Below are positions 11,281 through 21,220 of a stretch of DNA of 64,000 nucleotides, piece after piece. The notes beneath the pieces were generated by a model. That model was not told the DNA's origin, made no database searches, and saw nothing but the letters and a program-made list of their open reading frames with translations. Both the position numbers and the translations under genes were made by a program. Source of the stretch: Amorphophallus konjac (Eukaryota; Streptophyta; Magnoliopsida; Alismatales; Araceae). The stretch is taken from contig CM040128.1 in assembly GCA_022559845.1 (NCBI GenBank), positions 270,016,698 through 270,080,697 of the forward strand, read 5' to 3'. Each line of letters opens with the position of its first letter. Position 1 is the first letter of the stretch.

Positions 11281-11445
11281 AAGGAGATGGTGCAAGGAGG
11301 TCATACTAGGAGTGGGAGGAGACAATGCAGTAAGAGGGGCGCTACTCCCTCCTCGTTAGCATCTTCTTCAGACACAGGTATATTTGATCAATAAGTTAGC
11401 TATATGAATATTTTAATTATTTACTAACTTAAAAGAATTTTTTTA

Positions 11446-12960
11446 TAGGTCCAAATGTCGGCTCACCACTACTTGTACAGACGCCACCACCACTTCCCGC
11501 TAGTGCCCTTCCACCACCTCCCGCTACAGGTATATCTATTTTAATTTTCAGTAACATGTTGTATTTACTTATGAAAATTAATACTTTCCCACCTATGTAT
11601 TTCTTTAAATTTCTAAAAAAATATTCATTTATCTAATGTGAATTAATTCTTACAGGTCCTAATGCCCTCTCACCACCTCCCGCTACAAGTATATCTATTT
11701 TAATTTTCAGTAACATGTTGCATTTACTTATGAAAATTAATGCTTTCCCACCTATGTATTTCTTTGAATTTCTAGCAAAATATTCATTTATCTAATGTTA
11801 ATTAATTCTTACAGGTCCTAGTGCCCTCCCACCACCTCCCGCTACAGGTATATCTATTTTAATTTTCAGTAACATGTTGCATTTACTTATGAAAATTAAT
11901 GCTTTCCCACCAATGTATTTATTTGAATTTCTAGCAAAATATTCATTTATCTAATGTGAATTAATTCATACAGGTCCTAGTGCCCTCCCACCACCTCCCG
12001 CTACAGGTATATCTATTTTAATTTTCAGTAATATGTTGCATTTACTTATGAAAATTAATGTTTTCCAACTGATATATTTCTTTGAATTTCCAGCAAAATA
12101 TTCATTTATCTAATGTGAATTAATTCTTACAGGTCCTAGAGCCCTCCCACCACCTGTACAGATGCCACCCCCACCACCTCCCGCTACAGGTATATCTATT
12201 TTAATTTTCAGTAACATGTTACATTTACTAATGAAAATTAATGCTTTCCCACCTATGTATTTCTTTGAATTTCTAGCAAAATATTCATTTATCTAATGTG
12301 AATTAATTCTTACAGGTCCTAGTGCCCTCCCACCACCTCCCGCTACAGGTATATCTATTTTCATTTTCAGTAATATCTTGCATTTACTTATGAAAATTAA
12401 TACTTTCCCATTGATATATTTCTTTGAATTTCCAGCAAAATATTCATTTATCTAATGTGAATTAATTCTTACAGGTCCTAGAGCCCTCCCACCACCTGTA
12501 CAGGCGCCACCTCCAACACCTCCCGCTACAGGTATATCTATTTTAATTTTCAGTAACATGTTGCATTTACTTATGAAAATTAATGCTTTCACACCTATGT
12601 ATTTCTTTGAATTTCTAGCAAAATATTCATTTATCTAATGTGAATTAATTCTTACAGGTCCTAGTGCCCTCCCACCACCTCCCGCTATAGGTATATCTAT
12701 TTTAATTTTTAATAATATGTTACATTTACATATGAAAATTAATGCTTTCCCACTGATATATTTCTTTGAATTTCCAGAAAATATTCATTTATCTAATGTG
12801 AATTAATTCTTATAGGCCCTAGAGTCCTCCCACAACCTGTACAGACGCCAGCCCCACCACATCCCGCTACAGGTATATCTATTTTAATTTTCAGTAACAT
12901 GTTACATTTACTTATGAAAATTAATACTTATAGCCCTCCCACCACCTCTGACTTCTACAG
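11446..12960 (+). repeat. Tandem mini-exon/intron array in CACTA-2
   Basis: About nine units with a period of roughly 158-185 bp. Each has an intron-like stretch ending TTCTTACAG, then a short exon beginning GTCCTAGTGCCCTCCCACC and ending CCCGCTACAG, then GTATATCTATTTTAATTTTC. Short exons are 33 nt (reading GPSALPPPPAT) and long ones about 57 nt, all multiples of three, with AG before and GT after nearly every one. Any subset could therefore be spliced in without changing frame, lengthening or shortening a proline-rich linker. One unit ends CTACAA and one starts after TATAG, so some sites have decayed. It lies between the TNP2 scar and the exons of the second gene. Confidence 0.85.
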
Positions 12961-14378
12961 CCCCCCCCCCCACCACCACTCAGCAGCCAGTTGACGATGC
13001 CAGCAGTCATCACGAGGGAGGCACTGTCCATGATGGACGTCGCCCCTGCTGGATCTCCGGGTATATTTATAAGGCTATTTTACATTCATTAATTATTAGC
13101 GGTAAGTTTCTAATATGAATACTTTGACATTTACAATTGCAGAAAAAAATTAGAACCTTCCAATGTTGTCCATCATGCTATTAGCCTAGTAATGGCACAT
13201 GTGCCCGGACCACATTTATCTTTCAAAGAATTTCCGATGGGCGTCCGCGATTCATTGTTCGACATGTTCTTAGTAAGTAACTATGTCATTTAATTCAAGT
13301 ATTTTCCAAACTCAATTCACAACAGTATATTAATTGTGAAGCTTAATTTACTTACAGTGGACTAATCGATTCACGGGTGGACATGATGCGGCACGATGTC
13401 GTTCTGTCTGGGAGTCTATTGTGAAGACAAATTATCGAAAGAGAGTATATGCGGCTCAGAGGAAGGCTAAAAAAAATGCTGGTGGGAGTGAAGACCCACA
13501 ACTGTGGAAGGAGCACCATCCTCTATGGATGAGGAAGGAGGATTGGGACATACTATGTGACAAATTTGTCGACCCCAAGTGAATAGAAAAGTCCCAAAAA
13601 AGCCAAATCAAATAGGGCGTCACAACCGGAGGCAAATTTGCATACATGTGGGTCCGTCTCTTTCGCGACTCATAAAAATAAAATGGTAAGTAATGTTTCA
13701 ATTTATCTTCTTACATTTTATTAATATATATGACATTTTTTTACTATGAATTATATAACAGGTTGTGGAGCTTAATCGAGCTCCGACGTTCCTCGAGGTG
13801 TTCGACAGAACATGCAAAAAGAAGGCGACGGGTCAATTTGTGAGTGCGAGAGCTCGTTCAGTAGCGGTAAGTTTATCTACGTGTGCAACTTCTACCGTTA
13901 ATTTAAATCTGATTGATTCATATGAAATTGACTAATTATTTTATTTTATTTGTAGGAAACATATAGCAGAGCTGTGACAGAGAAGTACGTGGAGGGAGAG
14001 GGGCAGCAGCCAGAGTGGGATCCGACGGAATGGGTGGCCGCAACTGGTGTACCGAAGAAGGGCCGGATATATGGTTTTGGGGAGAGCATGGACTCTAGCG
14101 CGGTGATATCATCGTGTGCGAGTTCAAACTCTGTCCAAACCAGTACTTCTGCCTTCAGTATACCTCAACCTGCCCCCAGTACTTCTGCCAGCGACGTCAG
14201 AGACATCGTCCGATCGGAGATGTCTAGCCAGATTTCTGATTTACAGTTGCAGATGCAGCGGCAGTTCCGAGAGGAGATGTCTACCCAGCAGGCAACCATG
14301 TTGCAGGCACTCACTGGCCTGCTCTTCCAAGCGGGAATTCTCCCTCATGCATCCACCACCACGGCACAAGCGGCACAG
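12961..14378 (+). pseudogene. Second CACTA gene (Ptta/En/Spm, Transposase_24-like), decayed
   Basis: Multi-exon remains of the second gene of CACTA elements, which in En/Spm-type elements encodes a DNA-binding accessory protein. Readable pieces are AISLVMAHVPGPHLSFKEFPMGVRDSLFDMFL (about 13170-13272), WTNRFTGGHDAARC...WKEHHPLWMRKEDWDILCDKF (13358-13570), VVELNRAPTFLEVFDRTCKKK (about 13762-13868) and ETYSRAVTEKYVEGEGQQPEWDPTEWV onward (13955-14378), ending in a Gln-rich coiled segment. Introns with GT/AG ends separate them. A TGA near 13580 where Trp is expected, plus a frameshift shortly after, break the frame. A donor at 14378/14379 leads into the tandem-array intron and the last exon at 15909. 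Confidence 0.75.
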
Positions 14379-15908
14379 GTGATTCTTTTCCATGAGTATT
14401 TTCCATGAGCTCAGTTTGGCAGAATTATTTAAAATTAAAGATGACCTGGATAATTCCGATCATTCCAACACGACCTGGGAGGTAGACGTGACTTGTGAGA
14501 GCTGACGGATTCTAAATCGGACATCCGGTTTGAGCCCGACGCTCAAAAGTGCATTTTGTAAATGCACTTGGTTTAAAATTAAAGCCGTCGGGTACGGGGG
14601 TCCAGAATGTGAAATATTGATCCGATCGGCATTCCGATCATTCCAACACGACCTGGGAGGTAGACGTGACTTGTGAGAGCTGACGTATTCCAAATCGGAC
14701 ATCCGGTTTGAGCCCGACGCTAAAAAGTGTATTTTGTAAATGCACTTGGTTTAAAATTAAAGCAGTCGGGTCTGGGGGTCCAGAATGTGAAATAATGATC
14801 CGATCGACATTCTGATCATTCCAACACGACCTGGGAGGTAGACGTGACTTGTCAGAGCTGACGGATTCCAAATCGGACTTCCGGTTTGAGTCCGACGCTA
14901 AAATACCTCAATTTAAAACTAAGTTAGTTTTCAAAACTAACTTAGTTTAGAATAATTCAAAAAAGTAGGGGTTCGGGGGTCTAGAATGTGAAATACTGAT
15001 CCGATCGGCATTCCGATTATTCCAACACGACCTGGGAGGTAGACGTGACTTGTCAGAGCTGGCGGATTCCAAATCGGACATCCGGTTTGAGCCCGATGCT
15101 AAAAAGGGCATTTTGTAAATGCACTTGGTTTAAAATTAAAGCAGTCGGGTCCGGGGGTCCAGAATGTGAAATACTGCTCCGATAGGCATTCTGATAGTTC
15201 CAACACGACCTGGGAGGTAGACGTGACTTGTCAAAGTTGACGGATTCCAAATCGGACATCCGGTTTGAGCCCGACGCTCAAAAGTGCATTTTGTAAATGC
15301 ACTTGGTTTAAAATTAAAGCAGTCGGGTCCGGGGGTCCAGAATGGGAAATACTGATCCGATCGGCATTCCGATCGTTCCAACACGACCTGGGAGGTAGAT
15401 GTGACTTGTGAGAGCTGACGGATTCCAAATCGGACATCCGGTTTGAGCCCGACGCTCAAAAGTGCATTTTGTAAATGCACTTAGTTTAAAATTAAAGCAG
15501 TCGGGTCTGGGGGTCCCGAATGTGAAATACTGATCCGATCGGCATTCCGATCGTTCCAACACGACCTGGGAGGTAGACGTGACTTGTGAGAGCTGACGGA
15601 TTCCAAATCGGACATCCGGTTTGAGCCCGACGCTCAAAAGTGTATTTTGTAAATGCACTTGGTTTAAAATTAAAGTAGTCGGTTCCGGGGGTCCAGAATG
15701 TGAAATACTGATCCGATCGACATTCCGATCGTTCCAACACGACCTGGGAGGTAGACGTGACTTGTCAGAGCTGACGGAGGTCTACAATTGGATATCTTTA
15801 CATTCATCGATTTGATATTATGTTTGATTTAAATTCATGTAATCTAATAAAATATTTCATTTATCTTTATACTAATTTTTTTATCTATGTATGTTTTTTT
15901 TAATATAG
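14379..15908 (+). repeat. ~178-bp tandem array filling the last intron of CACTA-2
   Basis: About 7-8 units of the repeat also found in CACTA-1, between a splice donor (CACAG/GTGATTC) and the acceptor TTTTTAATATAG before 15909. Each standard unit carries the two hairpins AAGTGCATTT/AAATGCACTT and CGATCGG/CCGATCG. The unit at about 14880-14990 has the swapped 16-bp palindrome at 14916-14948. The minus-strand open frames here are repeat translations. The array is the only obvious part of the element in which many near-identical units have been kept. Confidence 0.88.
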
Positions 15909-15992
15909 GAGGATTCTTCTACGAGCGGCAGCACAGGAGATGAGCAGGGCGGGGGGGATGAAGATATAGACGATCTGGAGGATATTTGTTGA
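15909..15992 (+). CDS. Last exon of the CACTA-2 second gene
   Basis: An 84-nt exon of 28 codons including TGA, encoding a Ser/Gly then Asp/Glu-rich tail that ends DDLEDIC. It follows a good acceptor (pyrimidine tract then ATAG). The tail is recognisable in CACTA-1 (1589-1673, frameshifted) and in reverse in CACTA-3 (about 45460-45535), so it is conserved across the family. Only this exon is intact; upstream exons are broken. Confidence 0.65.
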   Translation, partial: EDSSTSGSTGDEQGGGDEDIDDLEDIC

Positions 15993-16139
15993 TTTTGTTG
16001 TATATTTTTCTATGTAACGCTGATGAGTTTATTGTGATATTTGATGTAATTTTAATTAAACAGATTTTTTATTTTTATTTTCGGTGATTTTGTAAACATG
16101 TTTTTAATACAAATTCTTTGTTTTAAAAAAAGAGAAAAA

Positions 16140-16645
16140 ATATTTCGGACGGATTTTGAGACGGATCCGTCTGAAATTTGCGACGGATATAAGGACGGAA
16201 TTAAATCTGTCTGAAATGCAAGACGGATTTCAGACGACTAAGTGCAAAAGTACAGACGGATATTTAGACGGAATTTTTCCGTCACAAATATCAGACGGCT
16301 TTTGAGACGGATCCGTCTGGAATTTGCGACGGATATAACGATGAAAATTAATTTGCGTCGAAAAATTTGAGATGGATATTTAGACGGAATTATTCTGTCG
16401 CAAAATTCAGACGGATTGTAAGACGGAGCATTCCGTCCGAAGTACTGACGAAATTTGCGACGGATTTTTATTCCGTCTGAAATTTAGGACGGAATTTAGG
16501 ACAGAATCAAATCTGTCGGTTATTTGTGGCTAATTTTTTTAGACGGCCTTATTCCGTCGCAATTCCGTCGTAAATCCGTCGTAAAATCTATTAGCGACGG
16601 ATTTTGCGACGGAATTGCGACGGAATATGGCCGTCGTAAAATCCG
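16140..16645 (+). repeat. 3' subterminal repeats of CACTA-2
   Basis: The same GACGGA/TCCGTC motifs and order as 1836-2345, ending in the terminal repeat at 16660. Confidence 0.8.
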
Positions 16646-16660
16646 CTTTTTCTTGTAGTG

Positions 16661-18105
16661 TTTGTTACTACGAGTGTTTGATTTAGAAATAAGAGACAAG
16701 AAGGGGTTGGAGAATATTGTAGCTGATCACTTGTCTAGGATTGTAATTCCCGAAAGTGCTCCTTTGTCCAATTCCTTCCCCAATGAGCAAATTATTTCCA
16801 TCTCTCACACCTCAACCCTCTAGTACGCTCACATAGTCAATTACCTAGCGGTAGGATAGATTCCGAGAGGGTGGTCTAGGCAAGAGAAGGATCGATTCTT
16901 TGCGAATGTTAAGTACTACTTTTGGGAGAACCCAGAGCTATTTCATATGGGTCCATATCAAATAATAAGAAGATGTGTCCCCAAGGAGGAGCAACAATCT
17001 GTTTTGAACTTCTGTCATAATCTCGCTTGTGAGGGACACTTTTCAGAAAAGAAAACAGCTGCAAAAGTGTTGCAGAGCGGATTCTATTGGCCCACATTAT
17101 TCAAAGATGCTTACAAAATTTTCAAAACTTGTTTAAGGTGCCAAGCCGTGGGCAACAATTCAAAAAGAGATATGATACCGCTCAGTCCCATTCTTGTAGT
17201 AGAGATTTTCGATGTTTGGGGAATAGACTTTGTGAGATCATTTCCACATTCATTTGACAATGAATATATTTTGGTGGCGGTGGACTATGTTTCGAAATGG
17301 ATTGAAGTCGTTGCTATTAGGACAAATGATCACAAGGTCGTGATGAAGTTTGTGAAGAAACACATCTTTTCTAGATTTGGTTGTCCTAGTGCTATCATTA
17401 GTGATGGGGCTCTCACTTTATTCATTTTCAATTTCGATCTCTGCTTCGTAAATATGGCATCACTCACAAGCTCACTACCCCCTACCATCCCCAAACCAGT
17501 GGCCAGGTAGAAGTGTCCAACAGGGAGCTAAAAACCATTCTGCATAAGATAGTTTGGTCGGATAGAAAAGACTGGTCCGAGAGACTAGATGATGCACTCT
17601 GGGCCTACAGAACTGCATTTAAGACTCCCATTGGCATGTCACCCTACCGCATCATTTTTGGAAAAGTTTGCCACTTGCCCGTAGAGCTTGAACATAGAGC
17701 ATATTGGGCCATCAAACAAGTCAACTTCGATCTCACTCAAGCCGGGGCCCAAAGAGCTCTACAACTTAATGAACTGGAGGAACTAAGAAATGAAGCCTAT
17801 GAAAATTCAAAGATTTATAAAGCTAAAATCAAAGCATTCCATGACACGCATATTCACAAGAAAAAATTTTATGAGAATCAAAAGGTTTGGCTTTTTAATT
17901 CTAGGCTATGCTTGTTCCCTGGTAAACTCAAATCCAGATGAGACGGACCATTTGTAGTTGTTAAGGCTTTTGACCACGGTGCCATCAAAATTTTGAATCT
18001 TAAAAATGGTCACATTTTCACTGTCAATGGTCAAAGATTGAAACTTTATTTGGAAAATGAACACTTGCAAAAAGAATCCATTGTTCTAAGTGGTCTGAAA
18101 TAAAA
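16661..18105 (+). pseudogene. Athila-like integrase (broken)
   Basis: Integrase inserts the cDNA into the genome. Visible parts are the HHCC zinc-binding region (H...H then CLRCQ near residue 68 of the 16947-17510 frame), the DDE core with first Asp in DVWGIDF, second Asp in AIISDGA, and the Glu in QVEVSNREL just after a frameshift near 17505. The C-terminal portion follows: [28 protein letters not shown], then DGPFVV after an in-frame TGA at 17939 where Trp or Ser is expected. It ends ESIVLSGLK-stop at 18101-18103. Dead through a frameshift and a nonsense codon, although the three catalytic residues remain. Confidence 0.85.
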
Positions 18106-18560
18106 TCTTCATGATCTCTCATGCGTCTGGCTGAAGACGGAAAATTTAGCGCTTCTGGGAGGCAACCCAAGGTTTTTGTTGTTTGACGTTTTTGTTTGAG
18201 TGTGTTTTAATAGTCAGGTCAAGGCCAAGGAGAGGAAGTCATCGTCGTCCATGACATTGATGGAGGTTTCGTCCCACATATCCAATTGGGGAGAGGGTTG
18301 GAACGAGGAAGGGTGATCATTCCCTTCACTGCAATCCTTCCCCCTCCATTACACACAGCACATTCTCTCTCTCTCTCTCTGGGCTCTCCTCTCTACCTTC
18401 TTCTTCTATTCTTCTCGTGTGTTGCTCCCTTCGTATCCCTCTTCGCACACTCCTGTTCGCATGCCTTTTTGTCCACTGTGAGGGGTTTTTATAAGTGTGT
18501 CGTTGACGGGGGGACCTCATGATGGTACTGCCATCTGAGGTTGACTCGAGTCTCATCTTC
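16661..18560 (+). mobile_element. Athila-like Ty3/gypsy retrotransposon, part 2 (RNase H end, integrase, 3' region)
   Basis: Continuation of the element interrupted at 6088. It starts mid-codon with the end of RNase H (FDLEIRDKKGLENIVADHLSR), then integrase, then a non-coding 3' region with GGGAGGCAACCC (about 18157) and CCAATTGGGGAGAGGG (about 18280), features usual after pol in Athila-like elements. The 3' LTR is not identified and the right boundary is uncertain: hairpin-rich sequence of another element begins by about 18600. Confidence 0.75.
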
Positions 18561-18689
18561 GTCAGGTGGGGATCTTCCTCATCCAACCAAAGGGCGACAC
18601 CAAGGCAGGGCGTTAGCTGGCGTTGAGGTGGCCACGCTGCGCGCCAAGCGCCCTGCTTAATGACCGCTGAGTCTTCTACCGGTCTGTGC

Positions 18690-19110
18690 CGTTTCTGGAG
18701 GATTCAACATTGTGCCGCTGGAAGGGCCAAGACGATGTGCCGTTGAAGGGCAGAAGTACTATGCCGCTGGAGGGCTCGTTTGAAGTGTGCCGCTGGAAGG
18801 GGCACTTGGAGTGTGCCGCTGGAGGGCACGACGACTGTGCTGTTGACGAGGCACAACTACTGTGCCGTTGGAAGGGCATTAGGACGTTGTGCCGTTGGAG
18901 GGGCCTTCCAAGGGGTGTGCCGGTGGAGGGCACAGAGTGTGCCGTTGGAAGGGCTGTTTGGCATGCCGTTGGAGGGCACGAGTTGGGTGTGCCGGTGAAG
19001 GGCATAAAGTGAGTGTGCCGCTGAGGGACACCAAGAGTGTGCCGCTGAGGGTTTTCTAGGCAGTGTGCCGTTGAAGGGGCACATAGTCTGCCGTTTGGAA
19101 GGGGCCTCTG
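18690..19110 (-). repeat. Array of ~16 short hairpin motifs, TGCC...GGGCA type
   Basis: A degenerate array whose core on the + strand is TGTGCCGTTGGAGGGCA, spaced irregularly at 20-36 bp. Many copies can fold: GTGCC pairs with GGCAC across a 5-7-nt loop. Between copies the sequence is not conserved. It lies directly 3' (minus-strand sense) of the stop codon of the antisense ORF that ends at 19119, so it belongs to that host element. The long open frames through it on both strands reflect the repeat and are not real genes. Confidence 0.75.
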
Positions 19111-19118
19111 CCTTTCCT

Positions 19119-19198
19119 TCAGGGACTTACAATTGTGTACCCTTTGGGACATTTCTTCACCGTTAGGGACTCGAGGGTGGGTCCATAGCAGTGCATAG
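19119..19198 (-). pseudogene. 3' end of the antisense ORF, separated by LARD-1
   Basis: The last 25 codons and TGA stop (19119-19121) of the minus-strand ORF at 29580-30638. Reading from that ORF across the removed LARD-1 insertion and one copy of its CATAG target duplication, the frame continues through this piece to the stop. The short length alone would not support a call; the frame continuity across the insertion does. Confidence 0.7.
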
Positions 19199-20737
19199 TG
19201 TAGACACGCCAAAATTGACGTTACTGTGAGTACATCTCATATTACCTTGTAATGCCCCAATTTGACCCTCAAATTAGCTTCGTTTGAGTGATTTTTCCCA
19301 CTTTTCTTGGATTTCTCACTTTTCCTCCTCTTTTCCTATTTTTCTCTATTTTTCTGGATTTTTCTGGATTTTTCTGGATTTTTTTGGATATTTTCTCTAA
19401 TTTTTCAGAATTAACGACCTGGGCTAGGGTGTGTTTTAAATAACGCCTTCACCTAAGGCGTGTTTCAAATAAATAACGCATTCTCCTAAGGCGTGTTTTA
19501 AATAACGCCTTCTCCTAAGGCGTGTTTTAAATAACGCCTTCTCCTAAGGCGTGTTTTAAATAAAGCCTCTTCCTAAGGCATGTTTCAAATAAATAACGCC
19601 TTCTCCTAAGGCGTGTTTTAAATAACGCCTTCTCCTAAGGCGTGTTTTAAATAAAGCCTCTTGCTAAGGCGTGTTTCAGAATTTTCAAATAAAAGAAAGA
19701 TTTATTTCCAAAATTGATCCAGGAAGAGACGCCTTAGCCTAAGGCGTGTTTTTAAGAAACGCCCTCTGCGGAGGTCGTCAATTCGTGAATTGACGCCCTG
19801 ATCCAGGTCGTGTTTCAGTTTTGTGTTCCGAACGAGCGCAGCCTTTCCCCAGAGATACCTGCTTTGATTGGGCTCTTGCCCATTCCTATCCTTTCCCTTG
19901 ATTGGACTCTTGCTAATGTTTATCCCTTCCAATCCTATTTAATAGAGCCATTGGCTCTGTTGATCGGTTGGACGCCCCTTCTTCGGATCATCTCCCCTTT
20001 TCACTTTCTTCTTCTTCTTCTTCTTCTGTTTTTCTTCTTTTTCTTTCTTTCACACAGGTTGCTGCTGTTGCTGCTGGCCGAAGGAGGAACCCCCCCCTTT
20101 ACTGCACACAAATCTTCACCAATTGAGGCTTTCTCCCCATTGAATATCAAACGGCCAAAGTCACAGGCTCTTGTTTTTTTATTATTCTCCTTTTCTTTTA
20201 TTATTCTCAGTTCATACGCATGCATCCTGTTATTCCATCTCCTGTTAATCTTTCTCAACCACGTTGAGATATTTCCCACAGTGCAACACTTGCACTCTTC
20301 CCCTTATTCATCACCTTTTTATTTACATCATATCATCATATTTTCCACACCCTTTTGCATAGGGGTTTAAGGGCAAATACCCTTAAGGTGTGTTCTTGCA
20401 CATGTTTTCATGCTCATATATTTTTTATGAATTGATGCTACACTCACCATGTTTCTAATCCATATCTTTATTTGTGTTTGTCTTTATTTGCAAGGGCAAT
20501 TAATTGAAGAACTCTCTTCATCGGCCGGCCGATTTGAAGAGAAAGGAGCACCTACAATCAACCGCACTCCAAGGTATTTTTCGCGATCTCTCCCATGCTT
20601 TCATTGTTATATCTTTTGAGGCCTCGTGTCTCTGGCGATCACAAATTCCCCTTAGCACCTCGTGCTTATTTCATGCTATTTCATGCCCATTTTATTATTT
20701 CATTTAGTTCCTTAAGTGGATTTTAATCCGATCTACA
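19199..20737 (+). repeat. LARD-1 5' LTR
   Basis: TGTAGACACGCC...GATCTACA. It holds a U3 hairpin array (19412-19816), a TATA-like TATTTAATAG near 19936, a CTT-rich tract at about 20008-20045, and several perfect inverted repeats: TTAAGGG/CCCTTAA around 20370, AGAGCC/GGCTCT around 19950, TGGGC/GCCCA around 19870, and AGCAC/GTGCT with loop CTC at 20654-20666. Confidence 0.95.
19412..19816 (+). repeat. Hairpin array in the LARD-1 LTR, AACGCC...GGCGTG type
   Basis: About a dozen consecutive units with a ~30-bp period, typically AACGCCTTCTCCTAAGGCGT followed by GTTTTAAAT. Each folds on itself: ACGCCTT pairs with AAGGCGT across a CTCCT-type loop. Later units keep pairing with changed sequence: ACGCCTTAG/CTAAGGCGT with a one-base loop (about 19729-19748), CGTCAATTC/GAATTGACG with a two-base loop (about 19776-19795), and ACGCCCTG/CAGGTCGT with one mismatch. 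The matching array in the 3' LTR is 28269-28650. Confidence 0.85.
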
Positions 20738-20760
20738 AATTGGCGATCACGGTGGGACCC
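20738..20760 (+). promoter_or_regulatory. Candidate primer-binding site of LARD-1
   Basis: TTGGCGATCACGGTGGGACC begins two bases after the LTR end. It has the TGG expected opposite a tRNA CCA terminus and resembles the TGGCGAC.C..GGGGA primer sites known from Tat/Ogre-like elements. The priming tRNA is not identified. Confidence 0.5.
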
Positions 20761-20789
20761 TTTGTGTTTTTTGTTGATTACCCCTTTCC

Positions 20790-20880
20790 CCTTGGCACCC
20801 ACGTGTGCCCTTTCCCTTTGGTACCCTCGGTACCCCTCCTTTGTGCCCCTCGGGCACCCTTCATTGTGCATTGCACTCTC
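20790..20880 (+). repeat. Four consecutive perfect hairpins after the LARD-1 PBS
   Basis: Within 83 bp: GGCAC/GTGCC (794-798 with 805-809), GGTACC/GGTACC with loop CTC (820-834), GTGCCC/GGGCAC with loop CTC (843-857), and GTGCA/TGCAC with a single-base loop (866-876), all counted from 20000. The stems differ in sequence; the CTC loop is shared by two of them and by an LTR hairpin at 20654-20666. Confidence 0.75.
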
Positions 20881-21044
20881 CCACTTGTGATCTCTTAGTT
20901 TGATAGATTTCTTCTTTAATTCCACTTATCTAAAAAATTTTGATGAGCATGTTGCATGTTATTATTTTATTGATTACCATGAGATTGTGAGTGTGTAGTT
21001 CTATACATATTTCTTCTGGCCGGTGGAGGGCCTGGGACACAGGC

Positions 21045-21220
21045 AATTAACGCCTCATACATAGGCGTGTTTTTAATTTAACGCCTCCATCCAGGGCATA
21101 TCTTGTTGTTATTAACGCCTCCTCCAAGGGCGTCTTCTTCACACTCCCCTGGTGTCTGTGAATTAACGCCCTACCGCAGGGCGCCTGTTTATTTAATAGC
21201 GCCCTGCCCCAAGGCGTTTT
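21045..21220 (+). repeat. Internal copies of the AACGCC hairpin with divergent loops
   Basis: Five units in 175 bp keep arms TTAACGCC and GGCGTGTT (or GGGCGT, GGGCGCC, AAGGCGTT) while their 7-10-nt loops are unrelated (TCATACATA, TCCATCCA, TCCTCCAA and others). They are the internal-region relatives of the LTR array, separated by unrelated spacer. Confidence 0.8.

Larger units (their letters stand above)
6089..16660 (+). mobile_element. CACTA-2: complete-ended En/Spm transposon, TSD TTT
   Basis: A 10.57-kb element starting CACTACAAGAGAATGCGG at 6089 and ending CCGCTTTTTCTTGTAGTG at 16660, so the ends are matching inverted repeats. Flanking TTT at 6086-6088 and 16661-16663 is the 3-bp target duplication usual for CACTA elements. 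Joining the flanks with one TTT restores an uninterrupted RNase H reading frame of the host Athila-like element across the site. Contents in order: subterminal repeats, two G-rich arrays, a LINE fragment (minus strand), a pair of ~280-bp direct repeats, a TNP2-type scar, a mini-exon array, a decayed second gene, an intronic tandem array, the last exon and subterminal repeats. No intact transposase is present. Confidence 0.93.

Noticed and set aside
14379..15908. Centromeric satellite because of the ~178-bp period
   Set aside because: The array is short, confined between a splice donor and the last exon of a transposon gene, and recurs at the same place in other copies of that transposon.
18676..19212. 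178-codon minus-strand ORF with PFQRHN/AAHS repeats
   Set aside because: It runs through the hairpin array, spans the LARD-1 boundary, and is in a different frame from the antisense ORF whose stop lies within it.
19412..19816. microRNA precursor
   Set aside because: Stems are 7-9 bp with tiny loops, far too short for a plant miRNA precursor, and occur as a tandem array.
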